Of a DNA stretch of 64,000 nt, positions 51,908-61,488 are shown piece by piece. The notes beneath the pieces are model-generated. The model was not told the origin of the DNA and searched no databases. It worked only from the letters and a program-made list of their open reading frames with translations. This DNA is from JAWKOK01 sp963698255. GTDB taxonomy: Bacteria; Chloroflexota; Anaerolineae; Caldilineales; Caldilineaceae. The position numbers and the translations under genes are program-made. The stretch spans positions 291,527-355,526 of the forward strand of contig CAVOQD010000025.1 in the NCBI GenBank assembly GCA_963698255.1, given 5' to 3'. Position 1 is the stretch's first letter, and the number at the start of each line of letters is the position of its first letter.

Positions 51908-54343
51908 AAAATGTGCGATAACTGCCTGCCCCAGCGCCAGCCCACCATCATTGGGCGGGACCTTGCGATGGACCAATACACGTAGATCATGCTGCCGGAG
52001 CCGCTCCATTGTCAAGCCCAGCAGCGTGGCGTTCTGAAAGACGCCGCCGCTCAGTGCAATCGTGTCCACGCCGGTGCGCTCGGCTCAGGCGTAGACTCAA
52101 CGTTTCGATCAGGCCGGCCACGGCATTGTGAAACTTGGCCGCAATGACCGGGCGCTCGACGCCGTTTCGCAGATCGGCCACAGTTTCGCGTATGACCGGC
52201 GCAGCGTCAAATTGCCAGGATTCTCCGCTGTCGATGATGTCAAAACGGTACTCGTCGGTGACGCCGGCAGCCGCCTGGGCCTCAAATTCGATGGCGGCCT
52301 GGGCTTCGTAGGTGACAGCCTGGCGTTGACCGGCCAGCGCGGCGACGGCGTCGAACAGGCGTCCCATGCTGCTGGTCTCGACGCTGTTGAGGCCGGTCTC
52401 AAGCTGGCGCAGCAGGATGTCTCGTTCCAGCGGCGGACAGGCGTCAACCGGCGGCAGTCCCTTCTCCCAGGCCAGACCCGCAGCCCAGAGTTGAGCCAGC
52501 GCCGTGCGATAGGGCCGCTTGACCGCGGCGTCGCCGCCCGGCAGCGGCACATATTTGAGATGGGCGAGACGCTCGTAGCCGCGATAGTCGGCCAGCATCA
52601 CCTCGCCGCCCCAGATGGCGCCGTCATCGCCGTAGCCGGTGCCGTCGAAGCTGAAACCGATGACCGCTTCGCTCTCGCCCAGGCCATGCTCGGCCATCAC
52701 CGACGCGATGTGGGCGTGGTGGTGTTGAACCGGGACAACCGGGCGGCCATTGGCGTGCTCCTGCGCCCAGCGGGTCGACAGATAGCCGGGATGTTTGTCG
52801 CAGGCGATCATCTGTGGCTCCACGCGAAAGATGGACTGGAAGTGATCGACCGCCCGTTCGAAGGCGGTCAGCGTCTCCAGATTCTCCATGTCGCCGATGT
52901 GCTGGCTCATGAAGGCGTGGTCGTCACGGGTCAGACAGAAGGTGGCTTTCAACTCACCGCCCACGGCCAGGATCGGCTGGACCTGAAATGGCAGCTTCAC
53001 CGGAAAGGGCGCATAGCCTCTGAGATCGCCGGATGGGCAACTCGGCCCCCTCGAAGACGCGCACAACAGAGTCGTCGCAGTGGACGTGGATGTCGCGATT
53101 GTGGGCGAGTACAGCGTCGGCCATGGCCGGCAAACCCACGAGCACGTCGTCGTTTTGGCGGGCGATGGGTTCGTTGGAGCGGTTGGCCGAGGTCATGACG
53201 AGGACTGCTGCGTGCTGCTGCTGCGTGCTGCGTACGTACTGCGTTGGCTCCTCGAAGAGGAGGACGTGCAGCGGTGTGTAGGGGAGCATGACGCCGATGA
53301 AGTTGTTGCCGGGGGCGACGAGATCGGAGAGCGGGCTGTCGGGCCGTTTGCGCAGGAGGACGATGGGGCGTTGGCGACTGGTGAGGAGCGCTTGCTCCTG
53401 GTCATCGAGATGGGCGAAGGTGCGGACGGTCTCGATGTCGCGGGCCATGACGGCGAAGGGTTTGTCGACCCGGCCCTTGCGCTCACGCAATGTCCTCAGC
53501 GCTTGATCGTTGGTCGCATCGCAGGCAAAGTGAAAGCCGCCCAGCCCCTTGACAGCAACAATGTTCCCATCCGCCAGCGCGGCCTGTGCCGCCACAATCG
53601 CCTCATCGCCAACAAGATCGTCCTCTACTTCGCCCCCCGCCCCTCGCCCCTCGCCCCACAAAAAACTGACCTTCGGCCCACAAACCGCACACGCATTCGG
53701 CTGCGCATGAAAACGCCGGTCCAGCGGATCTTCGTATTCACGCAGACAATCGGGACACATGGGAAAGTCGGCCATGGTCGTCAATGGGCGGTCGTAGGGG
53801 ATGTCGCGTGTGATGGTGAAGCGCGGGCCGCAGTTGGTGCAGTTGATGAAGGGATAGCGATAGCGGCGGTCGTCCGGATCGAGCAGTTCGGCCAGGCAAT
53901 CGTCGCAGACGCAGAGATCGGGCGAGATCAGCGTGGCCGCCGTCGGGTCAGACTGGCTGTGGACGATGACGAAGTCTGTGTCGCCGAGCGCCGGCAAAGC
54001 CTGCGTTGTCACGGATTCGATGTGGGCCAGCGGCGGCGGTTCGGACTCCAGCGGCTTCGATGAACTGATCAAGGCTGTCTTCGTCGCCTTCGATCTCGAT
54101 GAAAACGCCATCGCTGTTGTTGCCCACAAAGCCGGTCAGCCCGAGGCGTGTCGCCAAGCCGTAGACAAACGGCCGAAAGCCGACACCCTGAACGACGCCG
54201 CGCACATTGACCCGCCGGCGTTGCAGCGAATCTTCGTTCTGGGGAGTCGTTTCACGTGTTCGTGGCAGTTCCTCCGGCCACACAACCTCCGAAAAGGGAT
54301 TAGCCACAGATGGACACAGGTAGTGCCTTTGTGGTTCCTTCAA
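51896..54343 (-). CDS. hypF: Carbamoyltransferase HypF (three frame breaks)
   Basis: Uses carbamoyl phosphate and ATP to carbamoylate HypE. Order of domains: acylphosphatase ('RRRVNVRGVVQGVGFRPFVYGLA'), two zinc fingers ('CVCDDC', 'NCTNCGP', 'CPDC', 'CAVCGP'), YrdC-like ('IVAVKGLGGFHFACDA', 'VMTSANRSNEPIA') and Kae1-like ('VQHHHAHIASVMAEHGL', 'DGTGYGDDGAIWGGE'). Breaks near 54060, 53030 and 52085 each fit one inserted base; at 54060 removal of a C gives 'FIEALESEPPPLAHIES'. The reconstructed end 'LSGGVFQNATLL' and 'VPPNDGGLALGQAV' reaches TGA at 51896-51898. A low-complexity insert (WGEGRGAGGEVEDD) follows the zinc fingers. Start uncertain: ATG 54343 or a downstream GTG. Confidence 0.93.
53628..53665. 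repeat. C-rich low-complexity insert inside hypF
   Basis: CCCCGCCCCTCGCCCCTCGC text in frame, encoding the Gly/Glu-rich loop after the HypF zinc fingers. It resembles intergenic repeat words rather than HypF homologues. Confidence 0.6.
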
Positions 54344-54544
54344 CTATGTCCGCCTAAGTCTCGGTCCAGAAACAAGTTCCCGTTTTGACAGTTCGACCTA
54401 CGGACGCCATGTAGGGCGGAATGGCATTCCGCCTGGCCTAGCTAAGCCAAGCCTGGCTGGTCGGATACCCAATCCAACCTACGGATGACGCCATTCTGGA
54501 GGGTGCAGGGCGTCTGAAATCGGGAAGTAAAAAATGGACGGATC
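54344..54544. repeat. Gap between hypF and hypB with palindromic repeat
   Basis: GGCGGAATG-G-CATTCCGCC is a perfect palindrome at about 54417-54435, flanked by GTAGG and by GGCCTAGCTAAGCCAAGCC. A family B word (CCACAGATGGACACAG) overlaps the possible hypF start. No gene. Confidence 0.65.
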
Positions 54545-55207
54545 TTAAATGACAGCGGAGCGACTCTTTTCAAGAAAGGCCACCCACTCATCCATGCCGG
54601 CCAACGAGCGCGCCGATGTCTCGATGATGGGGGCGCCGGGGCAGACGTTCAGAATGTTGGCATGGGCCGCTTCACGATCAAACTCACACGCTTCGGCCAG
54701 GTCGATCTTGGTGATGACCGCGGCGTCGGCCGAGTGGAACATGGGCGGATACTTGAGCGGCTTGTCCTCGCCCTCGGTGACCGAGAGCAGGACCACGCGC
54801 ACATCCTCGCCCAGATCGTAGCTGGACGGACAGACCAGATTGCCGACGTTCTCAATGAAGAGGAAGTCCAACTCGGCCAGATCCCAGCCCTCCAGATGGC
54901 GCTCGATCATGTCGGCCTCAAGATGGCACATGCCCTCGGTGACGATCTGACGCACGGGCGCGCCGCTCTGGGCCAGACGCTTGGCATCGTTCTCGGTGGC
55001 CAGATCGCCGACCAGCGCGGCCACGTTGTAGCGTTTGGCCAGCTCGGCCAACGTCTTCTCCAGCAGCTCGGTCTTCCCCGTTCCGGGGCTGGAGACCAGG
55101 TTGATCACACAGACGCCGGCCTCCTGGAAGCGAGCGCGCAGTCCCTGCGCAATGCTATCGTTCTTATCGAGAACGCCCTGACGAATCTCCACAATACGCG
55201 GTTTCAT
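54545..55207 (-). CDS. hypB: Hydrogenase nickel-incorporation GTPase HypB
   Basis: A 220-residue SIMIBI GTPase that with HypA inserts nickel. P-loop 'VSSPGTGKTELLEKTL', 'GDLATENDAKRLAQSG', metal-binding 'EGMCHLEADMIERHL', 'LDFLFIENVGNLVCPSSYDLGE', 'ITKIDLAEAC'. It lacks the N-terminal CxxCGC or His-rich nickel-storage region. ATG at 55207 follows GGAGGGACACAG; that ACACAG and the ATG belong to a family B repeat word, so the start codon sits in a repeat. Confidence 0.95.
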   Translation of the reverse strand: MKPRIVEIRQGVLDKNDSIAQGLRARFQEAGVCVINLVSSPGTGKTELLEKTLAELAKRYNVAALVGDLATENDAKRLAQSGAPVRQIVTEGMCHLEADMIERHLEGWDLAELDFLFIENVGNLVCPSSYDLGEDVRVVLLSVTEGEDKPLKYPPMFHSADAAVITKIDLAEACEFDREAAHANILNVCPGAPIIETSARSLAGMDEWVAFLEKSRSAVI

Positions 55208-55268
55208 CTGTGTCCCTCCAGTCTTTATCTGTGTCAATCTGTGGCAAAGTTTTTCAACGTCTCACCCA

Positions 55269-55613
55269 TCAGACCACCTCAATCGACGTCAACTGCATCT
55301 CCCGCCCTTGGACAATGCGCGGCGTCGGCGTGTCGCATTGGGGACAGCGGAAGCGTTGCGTGCCCGGCAGAGCCACCTCTTCCTGGCAGGTGGGGCAGTA
55401 GACGACGATGGGGATGTCTTCGATCTCCAACGTCGCGCCTTCGAGCAACGTGCCCTCGGTGGCCACATCAAAACAGAAGAGCAACGATTCCTTGACCACG
55501 CCGGACATGCGGCCCAGCCGCAAATGCAGTTCCGTCACCTTGGTCGCCCCGGCATCGCGAGCGGCCGTCTCCGCCATTTCGATCAGATTCTGGGCAATCG
55601 ACAGTTCGTGCAT
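55269..55613 (-). CDS. hypA: Hydrogenase nickel metallochaperone HypA
   Basis: A 114-residue nickel/zinc protein. The essential N-terminus is MHELSIAQNLIEM (His2 nickel ligand). The zinc ribbon is 'VVYCPTCQEE' and 'FRCPQCDTPTP'. ATG at 55613 is required by the His2 rule. An inverted repeat (CATCCATCCAGTG at 55612-55624, CACTGGATGGATG at 55671-55683) overlaps the start codon and leader and could fold over the translation start. First gene of the hyp operon. Confidence 0.94.
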   Translation of the reverse strand: MHELSIAQNLIEMAETAARDAGATKVTELHLRLGRMSGVVKESLLFCFDVATEGTLLEGATLEIEDIPIVVYCPTCQEEVALPGTQRFRCPQCDTPTPRIVQGREMQLTSIEVV

Positions 55614-55731
55614 CCATCCAGTGTAGATCAATTTCTTATGTCGATCAATGGGCAGATGAAGGGCGTTCCCACTGGATGGATGCATGGTCTTTGCACTGGT
55701 CAATTGGCCAGGTGTTCGTTGGCTGGATCCA

Positions 55732-55764
55732 AGAAGCCCGACATCTGCCGGATGTCGGGCTTCT
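55732..55764. terminator. Hairpin terminator between copper gene end and hyp operon
   Basis: AGAAGCCCGACATC (55732-55745), loop TGCCG, GATGTCGGGCTTCT (55751-55764): perfect 14-bp stem about 30 bases after the stop of the copper-chaperone gene (minus strand). T-run weak. Confidence 0.8.
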
Positions 55765-55794
55765 GAAGGGCATCAGATCTCACCATCGGCTGAA

Positions 55795-56433
55795 CTAGTC
55801 GCCGCTGCCTTCGCCCTCTTCCTCCTCGCCATCCATGTCCATTTCACCGTCATCGTGGCCTTCCATGTCGCCGTCTTCACCCATCTCATGGCCCTCGCCG
55901 TCCATCTCTTCGCTGTCCATGTCCATGCCTTCCATGTCCATGGGCATCTCGCCCGTCATGTCGACGACGGGGACGGTCAGCGTCTGGGATTCGCCGTTGC
56001 TGAAGCTGATGGTCAGTTCGATCTCGTTGCCGGTCTCCAACTGCTCGACCAGGTTGATGAGCATGACGTGCTTGCCGCCCGGCTTGAGTTCGACACTGCC
56101 GCCGGCCGCAATCGGATAGCCCTCGGGCTGGTGGACCATACGCATGACGCCTTCATCGTTGACGGTCTCGTGCAGTTCTACGACCTCGGAGGCCGGACTC
56201 TCTGCCGAGATGAACTGGACGTCCTCATCCAGGCCATTGAGCACCAACATGAAGACGGCGCCGTTGCCCTCGGCCATGGGGGAAGGCCGTGCACGCACAT
56301 TCATCACCGTGATCTTACCCGGCTCAGGCTCCATCATCATCTCGCCTTCGTCGGCCATGGGCGCCACCATTTGGCAGGCGGACAGCAACAGCAACGACAG
56401 AAGCAACATCACAAACAGGATACGTTTCTTCAT
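55795..56433 (-). CDS. PCuAC-family copper chaperone lipoprotein with acidic Met/His tail
   Basis: A 212-residue lipoprotein: signal 'MKKRILFVMLLLSLLLLSAC' with lipobox LSAC. The PCuAC copper site is readable as 'VELHETVNDEGVMRMVHQP' followed by 'LKPGGKHVMLINL', i.e. H(M)x10Mx21HxM. The last ~60 residues are an Asp/Glu/Met/His repeat (MPMDMEGMDMDSEEMDGEGH), likely extra metal binding. In other bacteria PCuAC delivers Cu(I) to cytochrome oxidase. AAGGAG precedes the ATG. Confidence 0.92.
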   Translation of the reverse strand: MKKRILFVMLLLSLLLLSACQMVAPMADEGEMMMEPEPGKITVMNVRARPSPMAEGNGAVFMLVLNGLDEDVQFISAESPASEVVELHETVNDEGVMRMVHQPEGYPIAAGGSVELKPGGKHVMLINLVEQLETGNEIELTISFSNGESQTLTVPVVDMTGEMPMDMEGMDMDSEEMDGEGHEMGEDGDMEGHDDGEMDMDGEEEEGEGSGD

Positions 56434-56471
56434 CAGTTCAAGACTCCTTGTAGGTTTTCATTTGTCACAAT

Positions 56472-56573
56472 ATGGACCGCTGATTTGGCGGATGAGGCTG
56501 ATTTTTGTGGATAAAATCCGAATCAATCCGGTTTTGTCCGCCTAATTTGCCCAATCCGCGGTCTATCGGCATA
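56472..56573. repeat. Family A repeat between copper genes
   Basis: TATGGACCGCTGATTTGGCG (left) and GCCCAATCCGCGGTCTATCG (right), imperfect inverted arms, filling the gap between the PCuAC and YtkA-like genes. Confidence 0.75.
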
Positions 56574-56590
56574 GGGCAATACAGCCGCTT

Positions 56591-57007
56591 TCATCTCACC
56601 GTGACGGCTGCGCTGGTCGCAGTGACATCGACGTCCTGCGAGTAACGGTCGCCGTCACGATTTTCGATCTTCACGCTGACAATCCAGTCGCCCAGCATGG
56701 TGAACTGGAACGGGACACGGTAGCGCCCGTCTTCGCTGCCGTCGGCGCCGTCCCAGACGCTCTCGGTGAGCACCGGAACCATGCCGGCGTGGGTCATGTT
56801 GCCCTCCAGGCTCACCGTCACATCGGTGACCGGCAGCCCATCGTCATCGACGATCTCGACGGTGAGATGGTCTCCCTGAATGCCTTCGGCTGCGGGGATG
56901 AGCGTCATATGCAGGCCGGCTGCAGCGCGCTGTCGTCGGTGCGATTGCACGCGCTGATCGGACAATGTCAAGATCAGTAGCAACAACAGAATAGACAACC
57001 GGCCCAT
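56591..57007 (-). CDS. YtkA-like lipoprotein (compensating frame breaks near N-terminus)
   Basis: A 138-residue frame with a hydrophobic start (LSILLLLLILTLS) and a YtkA/FixH-like beta domain: 'VEIVDDDGLPVTDVTVSLEGNMTHAGMVPV', 'YRVPFQFTMLGDWIVSVKI'. Between about 56900 and 56970 the given frame is odd (DQRVQSHRRQRAAAG). The +1 frame there reads 'PISACNRTDDSALQPA', a perfect lipobox, so one extra base before and about two after have displaced it. Probably an extracytoplasmic copper or redox-related lipoprotein given its neighbours. Confidence 0.7.
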   Translation of the reverse strand: MGRLSILLLLLILTLSDQRVQSHRRQRAAAGLHMTLIPAAEGIQGDHLTVEIVDDDGLPVTDVTVSLEGNMTHAGMVPVLTESVWDGADGSEDGRYRVPFQFTMLGDWIVSVKIENRDGDRYSQDVDVTATSAAVTVR

Positions 57008-57057
57008 GCGAAGATTCTCCTCGCTTCGTGGTGATCAGACGTCGTATCTTCTCAACA

Positions 57058-57110
57058 TGATCTTCTCACCATGTAGGGGCAGCGCTTGCCCCTACATGGT
57101 GAGAAGATCA
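57058..57110. repeat. Perfect 24-bp inverted repeat with 5-base loop
   Basis: Arms 57058-57081 and 57087-57110 are exact complements; core word ATGTAGGGGCA / TGCCCCTACAT, loop GCGCT. It lies between the DsrE-like gene stop and the YtkA-like gene start. Confidence 0.9.
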
Positions 57111-57116
57111 ACAAAC

Positions 57117-57725
57117 TTAGTAGCTCAACACCCGCGCACCATCGGCGAAGAGCGCGGTCCAGGTCATGTCCGGACCGCCGAGCATCACGCCGTCGATCAC
57201 ATCGTCCTGGGTCATGCCGCCGACGTTCTGCATGCAGAACGGGCAGATGAGGACGGTGCCGCCGTCGGCCATGAAGTTCACCAGTCTGTCCTGCACGGAC
57301 TCGCCGCTGACATGGATGTTCTGGGGAATGTTCTTGTCGACCAAGCGCACGCCCTCGACATTGAGGAAGATGGTGACCGGGATCTCACGGCCCACGAGGA
57401 TCTTGTGGGCGAAGTTGACGGCCATGGCCGAGCGATCCAGATCGTCGGTCGAAAGGTTGACGAAGAGACTCTCTTCCGAGGCAGCGATGGCCTCCTGGAA
57501 GGCCACAACTGCCGGATCCGGCGCGTCCATGGTCTCAGTGACGGCTTCGCTTGCCTCGACTTCGGCCTCTGTCTCGGGGACAGCTTCTTCCTCTGGGGCC
57601 GGGGTGGCCGTTGCAGCGGACTCCTGGGCCAACGCCGGTACATTGACCTGGCCGGTTATCAGCACGCCGGCAAAGAGGGCTGCCGCCAGGACGGCGACGC
57701 CCAACAGGTAGTAGATTTTGTGCAT
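57117..57725 (-). CDS. DsrE-family protein with N-terminal membrane anchor
   Basis: About 202 residues from ATG 57725. A single hydrophobic anchor (YYLLGVAVLAAALFAGVLIT) is followed by a long Ala/Glu/Pro-rich linker (ATATPAPEEEAVPETEAEVE). The DsrE-like domain reads 'LFVNLSTDDLDRSAMAVNFAHKIL', 'VTIFLNVEGVRLVDKN', 'ADGGTVLICPFCMQNVGG', with a CPFC pair at the position of the family's active cysteine. Cell-surface DsrE proteins are of uncertain role; sulfur or copper handling is suggested by neighbours. Confidence 0.82.
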   Translation of the reverse strand: MHKIYYLLGVAVLAAALFAGVLITGQVNVPALAQESAATATPAPEEEAVPETEAEVEASEAVTETMDAPDPAVVAFQEAIAASEESLFVNLSTDDLDRSAMAVNFAHKILVGREIPVTIFLNVEGVRLVDKNIPQNIHVSGESVQDRLVNFMADGGTVLICPFCMQNVGGMTQDDVIDGVMLGGPDMTWTALFADGARVLSY

Positions 57726-57771
57726 TTGAATGATCCTATCTGGTTGAACGGTCCGACCGTTCCGCTTGTCA

Positions 57772-57862
57772 CGCGATATTTTGTATCGCGACATTCATGT
57801 CGCAGCGTCGGGCGCCGGATGCGCCAGTCGGCCACGATATAAATGTCGTGCTACAAGAGGCA
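57772..57862. repeat. Family G repeat
   Basis: CGATATTTTGTATCGCGACA, TTCATGTCGCAGCGTCGGGC and CACGATATAAATGTCGTGCT: mixed inverted arms related to 48089-48172. Confidence 0.65.
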
Positions 57863-57952
57863 GCGTGACAAGTTCAGCAGAACAGCCAAACTCTAGGATT
57901 ACCAAACTCGTCCAGCCGATGGCCGGATCTGCAAACTCAGTAGTTCACGATC

Positions 57953-58020
57953 TGTCATTCTGAGCGGGTATTTCCGAACACATTGCTCTGGCAAGTGACC
58001 AGCGAAGAATCTCGCTTTCC
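57953..58020. repeat. Family I repeat, partial
   Basis: GTCATTCTGAGCGGGTATTT and GACCAGCGAAGAATCTCGC, one side of the family seen at 20013 and 49998. No gene in 57863-58099. Confidence 0.6.
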
Positions 58021-58099
58021 ACCAAATCGTGAACTACTGAAACTGAGTCTGAAATCCCTTCGATATCTGGTTTTCGGTACACAGGAACAGAATATCAGA

Positions 58100-58597
58100 T
58101 CAACCGAAACGGGGCGGGGGCGTGGGGACCATGGGGGCAAAGGGCGTGGCAACGCAGAAGCGCATCATACGTTCGACGGTTAGGCGTAGATTCTCCAATT
58201 GCAGCCAGCCGACAAACAGCACGAGCAGCAGGGTGACAACGAGTGTTGTGTCCGGCAGCGACTGTCCGGCGATGTCAGCCGAATCGCCCGTACCGCCAGA
58301 ACCCGCGACAGCAGCCGGTTCGTCCATCAGCGGGTTGCCGCAGTAGGATTGCAGCGACCAGACAATTCGGCTGAGCGAATCGCTCGCATCTGAAGCCCCG
58401 GCAAGGACGGGCGTAGCAAAGACAAAGTGAGGCGATCCATGGGGATGACCCGGCTCGGCCCAGGCGCCCCAACAGATGAAGGGCATCACAAAGGTCAGCA
58501 GCGCCACATAGCCGACCAGAATCAGCCGCTGCCATTTCGGTATTTGTCGCCCGGTCTGATGGCGACGTTTCCTGCCGTCTGCCGCGTACAATGCCAT
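58100..58597 (-). CDS. Hypothetical membrane protein of the copper/DsrE cluster
   Basis: 165 residues from ATG 58597 (MALYAADGRKRRHQTGRQIP); a longer in-frame start would run through repeat sequence. Two membrane segments: LILVGYVALLTFVMPFICWG and TTLVVTLLLVLFVGWLQLE. The loop between them carries His-rich 'EPGHPHGSPHFVF' and a Gly/Asp stretch. The tail is 'ERMMRFCVATPFAPMVPTPPPRFG'. No family recognised. Gene order with PCuAC, YtkA-like and DsrE-like genes suggests a shared envelope function. Confidence 0.6.
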   Translation of the reverse strand: MALYAADGRKRRHQTGRQIPKWQRLILVGYVALLTFVMPFICWGAWAEPGHPHGSPHFVFATPVLAGASDASDSLSRIVWSLQSYCGNPLMDEPAAVAGSGGTGDSADIAGQSLPDTTLVVTLLLVLFVGWLQLENLRLTVERMMRFCVATPFAPMVPTPPPRFG

Positions 58598-58675
58598 AGT
58601 GTTTTCAGTGTAACATACCGATTTTGTGCGCCGAAACTTTCTGGTGGTGTCGGTCGCACGATGGCAATCAAAGGG

Positions 58676-58767
58676 CGATCCACGAAGAGCACGAAGGGCC
58701 ACGAAGAAAAACTGCTTTGAGCATCTTCGTGAATCTTCGCGTCCATTCGTGCTTCTTCGTGGATCAC
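58676..58767. repeat. Family C repeat (CACGAAGA iterations)
   Basis: GATCCACGAAGAGCACGAAG and CTTCGTGAATCTTCGCGTCC, CTTCTTCGTGGATCACCC form an inverted repeat. It occupies the divergent gap 58598-58934 before mutA; no gene there. Confidence 0.75.
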
Positions 58768-58934
58768 CCTTTTCCCGACCCATTCCAGGAGACTCGTGAT
58801 AGTGTACACATGACAATTGCCCCCTCGTTTATGGGACATATGACATTGTGAGCGCCCAGCGTTTCGATATACAATGCACGGGGCTACTCCCCGACTGGAC
58901 AACGGCCCGCATTTACAGGAAGGATTTGGTTGTC

Positions 58935-61093
58935 ATGGATGAAAAAAAAGAGGCCACTGAAGAGACGAACGTCGATCAGGGGCCATTGTTCGACGCGTTT
59001 GAGCCGCCTTCGGTTGAACAGTGGCGGGAAGAGACGGTTGCCGCCCTCAAGGGTCTCCCCTTTGAGAAGCTGAGCACCCGCACCTACGAAGGCATCACGC
59101 TGCAGCCGATCTACCGGCGCGCCGATGCCGCCGGCCATCACCCACCAGCGTACATTGCCCGGCAAACCGCCCTACGTGCGCGGCGCCGACGCGGCCGGCT
59201 ATCTGGCCGCCCCGTGGCTCGTCGCTCAGGAGATCCGTGTTGGTTCGCCCGCAGCCTTCAACGAAGCATTGCGCCACGACCTGGCGCGCGGCCAGACTGC
59301 CGTCAACCTGGTGGTGGATGCGCCCACACGCGCCGGCCTTGATCCCGATCAGGGCCCGGCCGAGCAGATCGGCGTCGGCGGCCTGTCGTTGGCGACGGCA
59401 GACGATCTGGCGACGGCGCTGGACGGCCTGGATCTGGCCGCCACACCGATCTTGATCCAGGCCGGGACATCGGCGCTGGCGCTGGGGGCGCTGCTGTCCG
59501 CGGCGATCCGGCGTTTGGGTTTTGAGCCAAGCCAACTGAGCGGCTGTGTCGGCAGCGATCCGCTGGGTGAGCTGATGCGCGACGGGCAACTGCCCTGTTC
59601 GCTGACCCAAGCCTACGACGAGATGGCCGAGTTGACAGCCTGGACCCAGGCCAACGCCCCCGCGCTGGACACCCTTGTCGTGGACGGTTCGCCGATCCAT
59701 GAGGGCGGCGGCAGCGCCGTGCAGGAACTGGCCTACGCCCTGGCAATCGGCGTTGACTACCTGCGTGCCATGTCGGCGCGCGGTCTCGACGTCGATGTCG
59801 TTGCGCCGCGCATATGCGCTTTGTCTTTGCCGTCGGCGGCAACTTCTTCATGGAAGTGGCCAAGCTGCGCGCCGCACGGTCTGCTCTGGTCACAGATCGT
59901 CGATGCCTTCGGCGGCAGCGATGAAGCCCAGAAGATGACCATCCACGCCCACACTGCTCGATGGAACAAGACGACCGTCGATCCCTACGTCAACATGCTG
60001 CGCGTGACCACCGAGGCCTTTGCCGGCGCGGTCGGCGGCGTGGGTAGCATGGCTGTCGCTCCCTTTGACGACGTGGTTCGCCCGGCCGACGAGTTTGCCC
60101 GCCGCATCGCCCGCAACACCCAGTTGGTGTTGCAGTCCGAGACCAATGTCGCCCGCGTCATCGACCCGGCCGGCGGCTCGTGGTACGTCGAGCAGTTGAC
60201 CGACCAGCTTGCGCGGCAGGCATGGTCGCTCTTCCAAGCCATCGAGGAAAACGGCGGCATGCTTGCGGCCTTGGAAGCGGGAACGCCCCAGTCGCAGATC
60301 GCGGAGACAGCGGCCAAGCGGATGACCAATCTGGAGACACGGCGTGACGTTCTCGTCGGGACCAATATGTATGCCAATCTGACCGAGACCGCGCTTGAGG
60401 CCGGCTCCTTGGATAGCGAAGCTCAGGGCATTTGCGGCGCAACGCCAGGCGCAGATTGCCGAAGTGCGCAGCGCCAGCCAAGCGCTTTCGTTCACTGCAC
60501 CGGCCGATGCCGAACCCGGCACGCTGATGGCCGAGGCCATCGCTGCTGCCGACGCCGGGGCCACGCTGGGCCAGATCAGCCGTGCCCTGCGCGGAGGCGG
60601 GGCAAGTGGCGAGTCGCCATCCGTAACGCCGATCGTACAGCGACGCATCGCCGAGTCATTCGAAGAACTGCGCGCCGCCGCCGATGGCTTCGCCGAGCGC
60701 ACCGGCTCTGCGCCCAGGGTCTTCCTGGCCAACATGGGACCGCTGGCCCAGCACAAGGCCCGCGCCGACTTCACGACCGGCTTCCTGGCCGTCGGCGGCT
60801 TCGAGTGCGACTCGCCGCCCGGCTTCGACACGCCGGAGGCCGCGGCCGATGCCGCGCTGGCTGCCGACGCAGAAGCCGTGGTCATCTGCTCGACCGACGC
60901 CACCTACCCCGAGATCGTGCCGGCGCTGGTGGCTCGCATCAAGGCGAGCAGGCCGGAGACGATGGTGCTGCTTGCCGGGTATCCGCGCGAGCAGGTGGAG
61001 GCGTTCAAGGCCGCAGGTGTCGACGAGTTCATTCATGTTCGTGCCAATTGCTATGAGATCAATCGGCAGTTGCAGGAGAAGATGATAGGGTAG
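58935..61093 (+). CDS. mutA: Methylmalonyl-CoA mutase small subunit (several frame breaks)
   Basis: Non-catalytic partner of the B12-dependent methylmalonyl-CoA/succinyl-CoA mutase. ATG at 58935 (MDEKKEATEE); AGGAAGG upstream. The barrel domain has 'PSVEQWREETVAALKGLPFEKL', 'PPYVRGADAAGYLAAPWLVAQEI', 'RFVFAVGGNFFMEVAKLRAAR' (in an alternate frame at 59812-59875), 'RWNKTTVDPYVNMLRVTTEAFAG', 'IDPAGGSWYVEQLTDQLA'. The C-terminal cobalamin-type domain reads 'VFLANMGPLAQHKARADFTTGF' and lacks the DxHxxG of B12 binding, which marks the small subunit. Breaks near 59150, 59812, 59878 and 60407 all fit inserted bases. The large subunit gene is not downstream. Confidence 0.9.
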
Positions 61094-61396
61094 GCCGAAA
61101 GAGAGTCTCTTCGGTTTCTATCGGTCCGATTGTTGTCAAGCATGGCGGGATACTGTCTCCTGTTCACGGGCAGGGGCTGAATTATTTCTGCATTTGTCGG
61201 ATAATGTCCCACATTGGGTATTCGCGACATGCATCACTGGATCATACGCCTCGTGATCAGTTTGTTTTGTCAAATGTTGAATGATGAGTAACTGGCGGGC
61301 TGTCACCGTCAATATGATGAAAGTTATAAATTGACGCTATGATGGCGTCAATAGTGTGGTGTGAAGGCTGAATGTTGCGATAGACGAATTTTTGGG
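61094..61396. other. AT-richer gap at the island boundary
   Basis: No gene seen. Contains a TGACGC-TATGATG-GCGTCA hairpin at about 61332-61350. Base composition changes here from the GC-rich chromosome to the AT-richer restriction island, so an integration boundary may lie in this stretch, but I see no flanking direct repeat. Confidence 0.5.
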
Positions 61397-61426
61397 TTGC
61401 TCTCAGAACAAATTTTCTGTTATAAT
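61397..61426 (+). promoter_or_regulatory. Promoter of the restriction-modification genes
   Basis: TTGCTC (61397-61402), 18-base spacer, consensus TATAAT (61421-61426), about 60 bases before the methyltransferase ATG. Confidence 0.6.
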
Positions 61427-61488
61427 TCTAGCAGACGTAATTTCGCGATAAAATTCCCCGCTATCGAAGATGTAAAAGAGGAAACATT

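Noticed and set aside
48262..55613. Structural [NiFe]-hydrogenase genes beside hyp
   Set aside because: I searched for large-subunit CxxC motifs (RxCGxC, DPCxxCxxH) and small-subunit cysteine patterns in the window and found none. Only maturation genes are present.
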